Part shown: positions 1 through 8,600 of the stretch, piece after piece | Numbering within the stretch: the first letter of the stretch is position 1 | How the letters are laid out: every line of letters starts with the position of its first letter | Assembly (NCBI GenBank): GCA_027486585.1 | Contig: JAIXOU010000042.1 | Coordinates: 1 to 36,887, forward strand | Origin: Verrucomicrobiaceae bacterium | Lineage (GTDB): Bacteria; Verrucomicrobiota; Verrucomicrobiia; Verrucomicrobiales; Verrucomicrobiaceae | Direction of reading: 5' to 3' | Length of the DNA: 36,887 nucleotides | The notes under the pieces: model-generated | What the model saw: only the letters and a program-made list of their open reading frames with translations | Told to the model about the DNA's origin: nothing | Databases searched by the model: none | Position numbers and translations under genes: made by a program

Positions 1-146
1 AAGTAGCGGTCGAGTGCCTCGCCGTTTTCAATACGATGACCACTCCAGTCGATCTGTTTCTCATGCTTCGCGATGAGCAGGCGCTGGAAGGGGCACTGGA
101 TGCGGTAGCGCGTGACTTTCTGAGGCCATTTGATGTCGTCGGGCAT
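1..146 (-). CDS. Partial C-terminally cut hypothetical protein
   Basis: The reverse strand is open from an ATG at 146 to the window edge, giving 48 codons that begin MPDDIKWPQKVTRYRIQC. The frame is also open upstream of the ATG, so the true start could be further out, and no Shine-Dalgarno is visible. The composition (charged, with W, H and C residues) looks coding, but I do not recognise the family. It could be the head of a real gene continuing outside the window or a remnant. It points away from the + strand island that starts at about 400. Confidence 0.35.
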   Translation of the reverse strand, partial: MPDDIKWPQKVTRYRIQCPFQRLLIAKHEKQIDWSGHRIENGEALDRY

Positions 147-407
147 GGAGTGCAGTTGGTGGTTCTTTAACGCGATAACCGATGAAAAAAAGAAAAGCAC
201 TCATAAAGCACAAGGCTTTACGGGAAACAATAGTTAATTGCTATTTCGTTATTATAGCGAACAAATTTAACTGGTATTTTTTATTTTTTTTAAAATTGAA
301 GGCCTGTAATTTTCAAAATTAAATTGCAATTTACTATTAGCGGATTAAATGTGAAAAATCAGGTAATCTTGCTGAGGTTAACTGTAATAGCTCAACCATT
401 TCATCTT

Positions 408-770
408 ATGCTTCTTCGAACACATTCAAACTTCGTTACGATTCAATACGCTGAATTTCATCCTCTAGCGTCTTGTCGCCAAAAAATGACACTTCCAGCG
501 GGATCCATTCTTCGTATCGACATTAATGATCATCATACTCATCCACAGAGTAATTTTAAAATGGCCAGAAAATTGTTAGAGCATGGAACTGTGGTTGAGG
601 GGCCGAACGGCACTCTTATATTGACACAACCATGGTCAGGAAGTGTCTCAGCCTGCTCTGTGTTGGTAAAGGGTTGTGCTCAAAATGGATGGAAATTTTG
701 GCAGTTGGAAGAACCAGGGCATTTGTTTCACGGTCATTTGATTGATGAGCTTCGTAATCGTGAACCATGA
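408..770 (+). CDS. RAMA/DUF4357-like domain protein
   Basis: This is a protein of about 120 residues. Its C-terminal two thirds follow the RAMA/DUF4357 pattern: a short beta start (LPAGSILRIDI), a kinked helix (ARKLLEHGTVVEGPNG) and then the signature SGSVSACSVLVKG followed by NGWKFW. In known proteins the domain is fused to restriction enzymes, adenine methylases or GIY-YIG nucleases, and it is thought to read or bind modified DNA. Here it stands alone, 61 bp upstream of a GIY-YIG-like gene, which suggests the usual fusion is split over two genes. The frame is open back to a TTG at 324. I chose the ATG at 408, but the ATG at 492 would also keep the whole domain. No good Shine-Dalgarno is visible for any of the starts. 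The domain call rests on the motif alone. Confidence 0.6.
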   Translation: MLLRTHSNFVTIQYAEFHPLASCRQKMTLPAGSILRIDINDHHTHPQSNFKMARKLLEHGTVVEGPNGTLILTQPWSGSVSACSVLVKGCAQNGWKFWQLEEPGHLFHGHLIDELRNREP

Positions 771-831
771 ATGCAGAACTAGGAAACAATAGAAGAATAC
801 AAAGATCCGCAACTTCAACACTGATTTGGCT

Positions 832-1335
832 ATGATGAAATATGAAGAAGAAAAACTACGGTTCCAACAAAATGGTCGCTTGGTAATCTTGTCGGGAAAA
901 CAAGCTTGGAACAGGAATCAATGGCCGGAGGGGAGCGGAGTTTATCTGATTTGGCGTGTGCCTGTAGCAGCTGAGCGCCAACTCCTATACATCGGCAAGG
1001 CTGGCAAATATTTCCGGTTTGAGCAAGAGCAGGTGGTAATGAACGGAGGAAGTTTGGCGGCACGCCTGGTCCGTTGGACGCCCTACTGCTTTCAGCGAGA
1101 GGGGCCTTATGCAGGGCACTTTGAGTATGGGCCCAACTTTGGGGTCAACCAATTACGCCAAATGCCACACAACGAACGTTACCTGAATCACGTGCCGGCA
1201 GAGGAAATCGAGGTTGAGTGTTTTTGCTTAGCCGGATGGGAGCAAAATCTGTCTCCAGCCTTGCTGGAGGCGGTGCTGCTCCAGGCATATCTGGCAGAGA
1301 ACGGTGATCTGCCACCAGCCAATAATGAGTTCTGA
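832..1335 (+). CDS. GIY-YIG nuclease-like protein
   Basis: This 167-residue protein has the two defining strands of the GIY-YIG fold: GVYLIW (residues 36-41) and LLYIGKAG (51-58). These are followed by a helix carrying an arginine (SLAARLVRW). A late helix, ALLEAVLLQAYL, carries a glutamate at about the metal-binding position, followed by an Asn-containing end (LPPANNEF). Family members cut DNA with one metal ion using the two Tyr, Arg and Glu. The middle segment, between the Arg helix and the Glu helix, is longer than in minimal domains. The frame also opens at TTG 826; tandem ATGs at 832 and 835 are more likely starts. It lies between a RAMA/DUF4357-like gene and a DUF5131 gene, all on the same strand with short gaps, so co-transcription is likely. 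Phage defence or mobile-element biology is inferred from context only. Confidence 0.7.
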   Translation: MMKYEEEKLRFQQNGRLVILSGKQAWNRNQWPEGSGVYLIWRVPVAAERQLLYIGKAGKYFRFEQEQVVMNGGSLAARLVRWTPYCFQREGPYAGHFEYGPNFGVNQLRQMPHNERYLNHVPAEEIEVECFCLAGWEQNLSPALLEAVLLQAYLAENGDLPPANNEF

Positions 1336-1379
1336 TGGTGCTCTTTTGACTCATCATATTATTAACTTCTCAAGCGTTT

Positions 1380-2195
1380 GTGGCTAAAAATAATCCCTCT
1401 GATATTTTAACGGGAGATTGGAATCCTGTGGTCGGCTGCCAGCGTTACAGCGCTGGCTGCCGCAGTTGTTGGTGGATCGACGGCATCATGCCATGGCAGC
1501 AGCGGTTGGGAAACCTGCCGGCAAGCCTTCGGGAAAATGAGTCCCTGACGATGGAGAATGTCACCGTGGTAAAGCCAGATGGGCCAAAAAGGAAAGGTGG
1601 TCCTCAAATAGTGAACAGGCTTACATTGGAAAGCCTGAAGGGTAAAAGCGGTATCGTCGGCGTGGTACAGCACGGAGATTTGTTTTGGGACAAAGTTACC
1701 GATGAGGTGATTCATCGCGTGCTGGACATCGTGGATCAGGCCTCGCAAATCCAGGCTCGGATGAAAGACGGAACCAAATACGTGTTGTGGAGTAAGCGTG
1801 CAGAACGCATGGCGCGCATCATGAATGAACGCTATCCTGATGGTGTGCCCCGAGCGATCGCCTGCGGTGTTTCCATCGAGAACCAGAAATTAGCGCACGA
1901 GCGGCTGCCGCATTTGACGAGCATCAAGGGATGGAAGTTTGTGATGATCGAGCCGATGCTGGGGCCTGTGAACCTGGCTCCGTGGATTGATCAGGTGGAT
2001 TGGGTGGTGGCAGGTTCGGAGACGGGAGCTGATGCTCGCGAGCTTGATCTCGACTGGCTGAGGGCAGTGCGGGACATTTCCATTGCAAATCAGGTGCCGT
2101 TTTTTCTGAAACAAGTAGGCACAAGCCACAAAAATTCGAATCGCCAACTGGATGGACGAAGTTGGGATGAATTTCCGGAAGGATTTAGGAAATAA
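1380..2195 (+). CDS. DUF5131 (phage Gp37/Gp68) three-Cys protein
   Basis: This 271-residue protein shows the DUF5131/PF07505 signature. WNPVVGCQRYSAGCRSCW carries three cysteines at residues 20, 27 and 30. Later come a TIM-barrel-like series: VLWSKRAERMARI, CGVSIENQKLA, KFVMIEPMLGPVNL, DWVVAGSETG and VPFFLKQVG. The family is common in phages and mobile elements and often sits beside a TcmP methyltransferase-like partner. Its CxxxxxxCxxC motif suggests an Fe-S or radical-SAM-like site, but the reaction is not established. No TcmP-like gene is visible next to this copy. The residue after the third Cys is Trp rather than the usual Tyr-Ala. The start is a GTG at 1380. The kinase-like gene begins 8 bp after the stop, which supports one operon. 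Confidence 0.85.
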   Translation: MAKNNPSDILTGDWNPVVGCQRYSAGCRSCWWIDGIMPWQQRLGNLPASLRENESLTMENVTVVKPDGPKRKGGPQIVNRLTLESLKGKSGIVGVVQHGDLFWDKVTDEVIHRVLDIVDQASQIQARMKDGTKYVLWSKRAERMARIMNERYPDGVPRAIACGVSIENQKLAHERLPHLTSIKGWKFVMIEPMLGPVNLAPWIDQVDWVVAGSETGADARELDLDWLRAVRDISIANQVPFFLKQVGTSHKNSNRQLDGRSWDEFPEGFRK

Positions 2196-2203
2196 CTGAC
2201 TCT

Positions 2204-3136
2204 ATGATCCAAGCCATGCCTTTGAATTGGGGAAACTATGATGATTACTTTTGTGGTGACAAAACCAGGTCGCAAAAACCGATAAATGAAATCAAAAAGC
2301 GAATGTTGGAATCAGGAACGGCTGAGCTCCTAGAATTGGATCCGCATTGGCAGGAGACCACATGGGGTGCCTGTTCGGAGCCTGGATGCTACGGAGTTAC
2401 TGTCATTCGTATTGGCTCAGAAGTGAGACATAAATGGAACTTGGAAGGTGGGCGTGCTACGGGTCTGAAGATTTTTCATCTGGAAGGGTTCGGCGGACGC
2501 AAAGCCAAGGATCTTGTTGAGTTTCATCTCAACCTCAGAAGTCACTACCCAGGTCTTCCCAACGCTCAAGTCCAGGAGGTCATCGGAGGAGGTCGTCTTG
2601 GGTTCAAGCTGCCGGACGAAAACCAGGAGCGCTACTTTCTGGTTCAGGATTGGATCGATGGGGTGACTTGGAATGACCTTGTGCGAGGACAATCGGTCAG
2701 CGTCAAGGATGCGGAAATGCTGGTAAACAGCCTTTTTGGCGGAATCATCATTCCACTTTGGAGCCGTGGCGTGATGTGGTGGGACGTTCGTGGCGACAAC
2801 TACTGTGTGAGGCCAAGAGCTGACGGTCTTGAGGTGGTCATGATCGATACAGACTCGCTCGAGCCTTATCACAAAGAAATCATTGAGACCCCGTCTGACT
2901 TCACCAAACGCGATCTAAAGAAATTAACAGCCCTCCGGCGGCTCAAGACCATGATCAAGGACCTCTCCGCTAATGTTTTGAGAGGAGCGGGTGCCAAGCG
3001 CAAGGATCAACAAACGGAAGCCTGCATGGGTCCCTTTTTCGCTCATCTGAGCAAGCCTGGTCTCGTTGATCAGGGGCAGGCCCAAGATCTGCTTGATGAC
3101 ATGCTCATGAGCCTCAAAAATCTTTGGAGCCGGTAG
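2204..3136 (+). CDS. Protein-kinase-fold (APH/STK-like) protein
   Basis: This 310-residue protein has kinase landmarks in order. GLKIF contains the candidate ATP-contacting lysine (K89). The hinge-like YFLVQDWIDGVTW lies at about 144-156. The catalytic loop GVMWWDVRGDN places Asp194 and Asn199 with the D-x4-N spacing of kinases. VVMIDTDSL (Asp215, Asp217) stands for the DFG motif. The glycine-rich loop is not classical, and the first 60 residues are unrelated. The usual HRD histidine is Trp, as in some divergent aminoglycoside-phosphotransferase-like kinases, so the substrate could be a protein or a small molecule. It lies between the DUF5131 gene (8-bp gap) and the helicase gene, so a regulatory role for the helicase is a reasonable inference. 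An alternative ATG lies at 2216. The ending is helical and lysine-rich. Confidence 0.7.
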   Translation: MIQAMPLNWGNYDDYFCGDKTRSQKPINEIKKRMLESGTAELLELDPHWQETTWGACSEPGCYGVTVIRIGSEVRHKWNLEGGRATGLKIFHLEGFGGRKAKDLVEFHLNLRSHYPGLPNAQVQEVIGGGRLGFKLPDENQERYFLVQDWIDGVTWNDLVRGQSVSVKDAEMLVNSLFGGIIIPLWSRGVMWWDVRGDNYCVRPRADGLEVVMIDTDSLEPYHKEIIETPSDFTKRDLKKLTALRRLKTMIKDLSANVLRGAGAKRKDQQTEACMGPFFAHLSKPGLVDQGQAQDLLDDMLMSLKNLWSR

Positions 3137-3181
3137 GCTGGTGGCGTGATTGGTTTAACAAATATTGGAAAGATTTATTTC

Positions 3182-6100
3182 ATGGGATTAGTAGACGAAA
3201 TCACCACGGTAAGCGGTAAATACCAAGCACAAACCAGTGATGTTGGGCAGCTTTTTCCCAATGTTCAAAATTTTGGACTCAAGGCGGGCCAACGTGCTTT
3301 CAGACACAAGGCTGGCAGTTATCACCAGTTCGCGGTTCGAGCCGAAGTGGATATTCCGCCGTTGCTCACCAACCTGCGTGTGGCCGAAGCGGTGCGCGCA
3401 TTGGAGGCGAATGATGAAGCGGAGGCCGCGCGCAGGCTGACACTTGAGTATGAATACGCAGCCAGTGGTGCCGGGGTGGTTTACGCCGCTTTGTGCCTAT
3501 GGCTCGACAAGACAAAGATTGAAGTGCCGCGCGAGTATCGCAGCAAGGCTGGTGTCCTGGACAAAGCTCTGCAAAGCCGCCTGCTGCTCACCAGGGGGGA
3601 TGTGATGCCCTATCGGCTTTCGATCGCGGGGATCGGATGTGTGGACGGTGGTGAAACCAGTGTGGTTCCTGAGGAATGGCTGGGTAAAAGCTTCGACTCC
3701 GGGGAGGCCCTCTGCCGGGCCATCGACACGCAGCCACACCGCGAGAGTCTGCCGGATGCCAGATATTGCTGCCATTATGGTTTGAAATTGTTTCCCGAGC
3801 CCCGATGGCTGGAAAATGCCGAGGTATGCGTTTCAACGGTGCCGGCCTATGGGGTGTCGGTCATTGTAGAAAACAACAGGCTTAAAACATCCATTCAGAG
3901 GCTTAGCAGTGACTCGATACAGAGATGGATGGATTCTCTTGCCGGCAGGGCGCGTTTTTTGCGCCATGAGTTCGCACCGCCCGGAAATGAGGATGCTGGC
4001 CTCGGCAGGGTCATCATGATCGCCTGCGACCAGAAAGGCGTTTGCGAGGACATGCCGTCCTATGAGAAAAATGGCACTGTAGGCACTCTATCCTCTCTGA
4101 TGCAGAAGTGCATCCGCCGTGGGCGCGGCACCGTCGCGATGCTCAAGTCTTGTCTAGAGAGGCTAAGACGGTGTCCAACCTACAACCTGCCAGACAATCA
4201 ATTCAAACGTAGCAGCGGGTCGCGGCAGATGGCTTGGCGACTGTTTATTTCCATCTTTGAGGATGCTAGCCCTTATGCTCCATCTCCCGAAGGAGATTAT
4301 CTGAGCATGGAGGACTTGGTGGCGCTGAGTATTCTGGCTCACGCGGAGCCTGAAATTCAGTTCAACCAATTCATTACGGACAAGATCATTCGGACGGCGT
4401 TGTTGGTTCAGCATAACGATCTAGCTGGACAAAATTGGGACTGGCGTGCTGGAGGTAAACGTGCCGAGATTCATGAAAACTCGGCCTTTGAAAAAACCTG
4501 CGCGGCGGCACTTGAGTTCATGCCGATGATGAAGAGAGACGCCGAAATGCTTCGGCAGGGATGCGATCATCTGCGCATCAAAAAGCTACAATTCGAGCAA
4601 CTCGACTCAAGCCTGACCAACGAGGAACTGCTAAGCGCGGCTGATCCCGATCTGGAGCAGCAAACCAAGCTTACCGCCTTTGATTTTCATTGTTGTCCTT
4701 CACTCCTCCTTTTTCTTCAAGCATCGCTCCCATCTTCTAGTCTTGCCCCAGCAAGGCTGGAATGGCGCACGACGCAAAGTCTGAAACGGTTTATCTGGGA
4801 GAACGTCTCCAGGATGAACAGCCGTAATCCTCAGCATGTACCAGCCAATGATGCGTTTTCGCAGGCCGTGATTTGTGAGATCCAAGCAATTCAGCAATGG
4901 CTTTCTGGTGGCGGAACAGAGGTGGCATCTCGTGAGTCCTATGCTGGCAGTCGTCTCACCAGAAAAAACGACGAGCCGATCACACCTGCTGTAAGTCGCA
5001 CCGCATTTATTTCACTTTTTGGCCAAGCTGTGGAGCTGTCGGCGGCGTCATCCGGCCAGCAAAGAAAATTGAAGCACGCTTTTGTTGGCATCGTGGCTGG
5101 CACTCCGCTTCAACCATGCAAAATCAAGAAACACAGCAGCGGAAAATCTGTCTACTTTGACGGTGTAGACAGAGCGAGCGGAACGCTGGACCTGGTAGCT
5201 CACTTGAAAGCCTCTGACGGATTGGAAGTCGATCTGCCGCCGCCACCAACGGGCTACAGATGGATTTTCAAGGAGGGCACCAAGACCGTCCGAATCCGCA
5301 TTGAGGCTAGCCCAACAGAAATCGATCAACCGGATGAATCCTGCATACCCTTGATTTTTCAAGTTGATCAAACTTTGGTCCCCGCGTTCGACGCTCGCTG
5401 TTTGCTGGAAAAAAGGGAAGAAGCCATCCCTGTTATTCCGTCCAATGCTGATGAAAGTCTGATCAAAAGTGCTCTCTATTTAGAGGATGCAGGGCAGGGA
5501 AGCCAATGGCGTATCAATCAAACGCTTCGAGTGCTGGCGCGCCATCGCCAGGACCGAGGTGAACCTGATCTGCTCTGGCATGAATTAGCCTTGCAGTCGC
5601 CATTGCCGGCGGTCGTCTGGCAGCGTATCGCCACTAAGCTTCTGGGAACTTTTCTGGGTCGTGTGACGATCGGACCTGTGGACCGCCGAGGCAATGCCCT
5701 CTACAGCGCGGTGGATTATCACCATGAGGGAACCTTATGGCGAGTCTTCAACCTGCTTGCCTTTGTCTTTCCCGAATGTGTGCAGCCATGTGGGGATCTT
5801 GATTTTAAGATTAACAAGGAAAGCTCCTCCTATACCCAATTGCTGCAAGACATTGGGGCACTTGCCTCTCCGAGGGTAGATTCGCATCCAGTAATCGAAG
5901 CGGTTGAGCCAAGAATTACTTCGACGCTCTGGCATCACCAGGCATCCTCGGTGGAGCGGATCTGCGAGGAGTTGCTGAAAAAGGGTCGAAAGGGCTTTGG
6001 AGATGCTTCAGACGTGGGCTCTGGAAAAACGCTTACCAGTCTTGCCATCATGTGCAAGATCGCTGCTCATAACCGTGATGCCAATGACAACAGTGCCGAG

Positions 6101-7099
6101 GCGTTTTTAGTTCTCGTTTACAATGAAAGCTTGGTCGATACCTGGAGATCAGAAATCCAAAAACATTCCGAAGGATTTCATTGGGTGACCCAAGACAAGT
6201 CCGGCCGACTCTCAGCTCCTATTGGGCCAAATTCGATCCTCGTCACGACATTGGGCCGCATGAGAGACACGCCGGTCACGCGCCGCTGGCACCTCGTGGT
6301 GATCGATGAATGCCTTTCTGTTCAAAATGCTAATGCGCTATGGACTCAGGAGGCTTGGAAACAAGTCGCATGTTCCCAGCGCGGAGTCTTGCTGCTGAGT
6401 GCCACCTTTTTCCGGACCCGTTTCAACGAGCTCTTTTACCTGCTGCGAATGTTGCGCACAGGTCTGCCGGAATGCAGGGAGTATCTCGATGCCATCCTGT
6501 CGGAAAGCATTATCTGCCATCTTCCTCAAGCCACTCCATGGAAGTGGGTTGAGGAGACGCGTCTGCTTCAACTTGAGGATGCAACACGACAGGAATACGA
6601 GCGGATTAAACATTCAAACGGTACGGCTAAGACAATCTATGGGAGGCTGGATTCATTGCTCGTTCAGCGCTTTGATTTCAGCCGTCACGTGCATGCTCTT
6701 GTGAATGAAATGAATGGAGATGCACGTGCCTTGATTTTCGCTAGAAGCGAGGAGGAGGCGCGAAGGATCGCAAGTGTTAAACCGGATGAAATCAGCCTGT
6801 TCCCAGATACCCAGAAGAAGCATCTGGTAACAACCACGGCAAAAGCAGCCAGAGGTGTCAACACATTGACAAGCTTCAACATCCTTATGACGCGCCCGGT
6901 GTCGCCAGATCTTGTTCCACAGATGAGAGGCAGGCTCGCAAGACCTGGGCAGCAGCACCCAGAGCTCAGATGGGTGTGGCTGGTCATTGAGAACAGCATC
7001 GAGCAGGCCAAACTCGAGAACAACCGCCTAGCCGAAAAGTTTCAGAACGACCACATCATGCCGCTTGCTAACTTTTATGAACGCGCGCTGCAATTCTGA
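3182..7099 (+). CDS. Giant SNF2-like superfamily 2 helicase
   Basis: This protein of about 1305 residues has an ATP-driven DNA translocase module only in its last third. Motif I is DVGSGKTLTS (from residue 944), motif II is VVIDECLS (Asp1042), motif III is LLLSATFF, and motif VI is QMRGRLARPGQ (from 1247). The preceding LWHHQASSVERI resembles the Q/Ia entry of SNF2 enzymes. The roughly 930 residues before it match nothing I recognise; they are alpha-rich with several Trp and Cys and may recognise a target or act as an effector. The frame is also open from a GTG at 3146. I prefer the ATG at 3182 because GGAAAG sits about 8 bp upstream. Ending in the same frame, an ORF restarts at TTG 7106, two codons after the stop. 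The length and kinase neighbour recall large defence helicases. Confidence 0.8.
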   Translation: MGLVDEITTVSGKYQAQTSDVGQLFPNVQNFGLKAGQRAFRHKAGSYHQFAVRAEVDIPPLLTNLRVAEAVRALEANDEAEAARRLTLEYEYAASGAGVVYAALCLWLDKTKIEVPREYRSKAGVLDKALQSRLLLTRGDVMPYRLSIAGIGCVDGGETSVVPEEWLGKSFDSGEALCRAIDTQPHRESLPDARYCCHYGLKLFPEPRWLENAEVCVSTVPAYGVSVIVENNRLKTSIQRLSSDSIQRWMDSLAGRARFLRHEFAPPGNEDAGLGRVIMIACDQKGVCEDMPSYEKNGTVGTLSSLMQKCIRRGRGTVAMLKSCLERLRRCPTYNLPDNQFKRSSGSRQMAWRLFISIFEDASPYAPSPEGDYLSMEDLVALSILAHAEPEIQFNQFITDKIIRTALLVQHNDLAGQNWDWRAGGKRAEIHENSAFEKTCAAALEFMPMMKRDAEMLRQGCDHLRIKKLQFEQLDSSLTNEELLSAADPDLEQQTKLTAFDFHCCPSLLLFLQASLPSSSLAPARLEWRTTQSLKRFIWENVSRMNSRNPQHVPANDAFSQAVICEIQAIQQWLSGGGTEVASRESYAGSRLTRKNDEPITPAVSRTAFISLFGQAVELSAASSGQQRKLKHAFVGIVAGTPLQPCKIKKHSSGKSVYFDGVDRASGTLDLVAHLKASDGLEVDLPPPPTGYRWIFKEGTKTVRIRIEASPTEIDQPDESCIPLIFQVDQTLVPAFDARCLLEKREEAIPVIPSNADESLIKSALYLEDAGQGSQWRINQTLRVLARHRQDRGEPDLLWHELALQSPLPAVVWQRIATKLLGTFLGRVTIGPVDRRGNALYSAVDYHHEGTLWRVFNLLAFVFPECVQPCGDLDFKINKESSSYTQLLQDIGALASPRVDSHPVIEAVEPRITSTLWHHQASSVERICEELLKKGRKGFGDASDVGSGKTLTSLAIMCKIAAHNRDANDNSAEAFLVLVYNESLVDTWRSEIQKHSEGFHWVTQDKSGRLSAPIGPNSILVTTLGRMRDTPVTRRWHLVVIDECLSVQNANALWTQEAWKQVACSQRGVLLLSATFFRTRFNELFYLLRMLRTGLPECREYLDAILSESIICHLPQATPWKWVEETRLLQLEDATRQEYERIKHSNGTAKTIYGRLDSLLVQRFDFSRHVHALVNEMNGDARALIFARSEEEARRIASVKPDEISLFPDTQKKHLVTTTAKAARGVNTLTSFNILMTRPVSPDLVPQMRGRLARPGQQHPELRWVWLVIENSIEQAKLENNRLAEKFQNDHIMPLANFYERALQF

Positions 7100-7105
7100 G
7101 GTGTC

Positions 7106-7579
7106 TTGCTGCTGGACTGGAACTTCAATCCACTCGTTACTCTTTATTTCGCCGTCTGGGATGGCCAAGGGAAAAAGGCCGTGGTCTATACCCAGATGTT
7201 CATGCGCCATCTCGATACCGATCAGGGGACGGATCCAATCAAGGTAGCGCTCGTAGGCGAGTTTCAACCTGCTTGCACCAGCGCCCGTTTGAGTTCTCAG
7301 TCTTCGGTGCTTACGGTTCATCCTGATCCACGCAAACCAACCAAGCTGTCGAACTCAAAAATCACCCTCACCCGCACTGGCCTGCAAATCTCCGACGAAC
7401 TTAGCTTTGAGGAATGGCAATCGATTGCCTCCAGCTTCGGAGCCGGCCTGCGCAAACTCAAATTGAAGTGCAGCATCAGTAAAACGATCACCGACGAACC
7501 GGAGCGAAGCGGAGATAGCCGGCATATGCTGCCCGCAGTGCGAGGCGAAGCTCAGGCAAATCGAGAGCCAAGTCGATGA
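7106..7579 (+). CDS. Unknown ORF, possibly frameshifted
   Basis: This ORF of 157 codons starts with TTG two codons after the helicase stop and in the same frame, so translational coupling or a read-through extension is possible. GAGGTG overlaps the stop but is too close to the TTG to be a normal Shine-Dalgarno. The first 125 residues look coding, with beta-strand-like LVTLYFAVWDGQG and an amphipathic SFEEWQSIASSFGAGL. The last 30 residues turn compositionally odd. The next frame, open from 7467 to 7604, instead encodes a sensible tail with a CCPQC zinc-knuckle-like motif and an acidic end (QVDDPEQMKLL). A +1 frameshift in 7467-7577 would join the two. The family was not recognised. Confidence 0.5.
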   Translation: MLLDWNFNPLVTLYFAVWDGQGKKAVVYTQMFMRHLDTDQGTDPIKVALVGEFQPACTSARLSSQSSVLTVHPDPRKPTKLSNSKITLTRTGLQISDELSFEEWQSIASSFGAGLRKLKLKCSISKTITDEPERSGDSRHMLPAVRGEAQANREPSR

Positions 7580-7604
7580 CCCGGAGCAGATGAAGCTGTT
7601 GTGA
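7467..7604 (+). pseudogene. Out-of-frame C-terminal zinc-knuckle-like tail
   Basis: This second frame is open for 45 codons and ends at TGA 7602-7604. It holds ICCPQCEAKLRQIESQ and an acidic end, far more protein-like than the overlapping end of the 7106 ORF. It has no start of its own before the motif, so it is best read as the tail of the preceding gene after a +1 shift. Whether that is a real mutation, a sequencing error or programmed shifting cannot be told from one sequence. Only one Cys pair is present, so zinc binding would need a partner chain. Confidence 0.35.
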
Positions 7605-7714
7605 TGCAGGGCCTTGACCTCATAACAAAAAAACGAATCCAGGCGAAAACTAGGGGCCGCCAAGCAAACTCAAAAAAAACGTTGCGAAAAGCCAACGAGG
7701 AAAACAAAGATACC

Positions 7715-8455
7715 ATGACAACTACCGACACAAAATCATCCACAAGCCAGCACATAATGAGCCACGAAATCAAGACGAGTTCGCTACAGAACGCAGTGGA
7801 GTTGATCGATGTCTTTTTCAAAGGCAATCAACGGACGGCGATTTCAAGCATTGAAAGGTCAGTGATCGGCGTTGAGGGGGGCGGTATTCAGGAGTTTATT
7901 TCCTCGCGTGACATCAATTCTGATCTCCTACGGGCTGCCGCAGACATCAAAAGAGCGGCAAGCCAGATCAATGTAACAATTCACGCGCTGGGTATCCTCA
8001 GAGCGCTCCCATACATTCTACAGGTTGATGAAAAGGTCGAAGATGTATCGCTTGGCGCTGGTAACACAGGCCATGCGTTTGACCTCACCACAACTAACCG
8101 AATCGCCGAATTTAAGTTTATCAACTGGCGGGGCGGGGCAGAGGCCATTCGCCAGAATGGAATCTTCAAGGATTTCTTCAATCTGGAATCGTTCAAGACG
8201 GAAAAGAAAAAGTGCTTGTACCTTTTGGGAGTCGAACATGCACTCAAGTTTTTTAACGGTAAGCGATCTCTGCGAAGCGTCCTAGAAAAAGATGAGGCAA
8301 CGCGCACAAGGTTCCTGGCGAAACACGGGGAAAGTTTTAGTTTGGTTCGAGATTACTATCATGAACACGCAGAATCAGTTCAGATCATCGACTTGAGTCA
8401 ACACATGCCCGAATTGGCTCAGGTTGAAGATGTTGCGGAGCAAACGGAACTTTGA
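7715..8455 (+). CDS. PD-(D/E)xK nuclease-like hypothetical protein
   Basis: This protein of about 246 residues has a candidate restriction-endonuclease-like core: GHAFDLTTTNRIAEFKFINW places Asp123, Glu132 and Lys134 in the D-x8-E-x-K spacing of PD-(D/E)xK enzymes. It is followed by the conserved-looking WRGGAEAIRQNGIFKDFF and a strand, KKCLYLLGV. The flanking regions are helical. The frame is open back to a GTG at 7601 that overlaps the previous gene. That N-terminal stretch is very Lys/Arg-rich, so I chose the ATG at 7715 (with GAGG some 14 bp upstream), but 7757 is also possible. As the last gene of the island it would provide a DNA-cutting activity beside the helicase. That role is inferred; the nuclease call rests on a single motif. 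Confidence 0.6.
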   Translation: MTTTDTKSSTSQHIMSHEIKTSSLQNAVELIDVFFKGNQRTAISSIERSVIGVEGGGIQEFISSRDINSDLLRAAADIKRAASQINVTIHALGILRALPYILQVDEKVEDVSLGAGNTGHAFDLTTTNRIAEFKFINWRGGAEAIRQNGIFKDFFNLESFKTEKKKCLYLLGVEHALKFFNGKRSLRSVLEKDEATRTRFLAKHGESFSLVRDYYHEHAESVQIIDLSQHMPELAQVEDVAEQTEL

Positions 8456-8600
8456 CCAGTTGACTCCCTCGCAGGCTATGACCCGCCTTAGATATTGTGC
8501 TCCCAAGTCTCCCTCTCACCTCGAAGAACGATTCCTGATGCTCTGGAATCATACCTTGACAGCATGGCCAGAGAATTCAGCATCACTGCTTTCTCATTTT

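Noticed and set aside
8456..8600. In-frame extension of the exported protein back to 8424
   Set aside because: It overlaps the previous gene and would put about 59 unrelated residues before a clear signal peptide.
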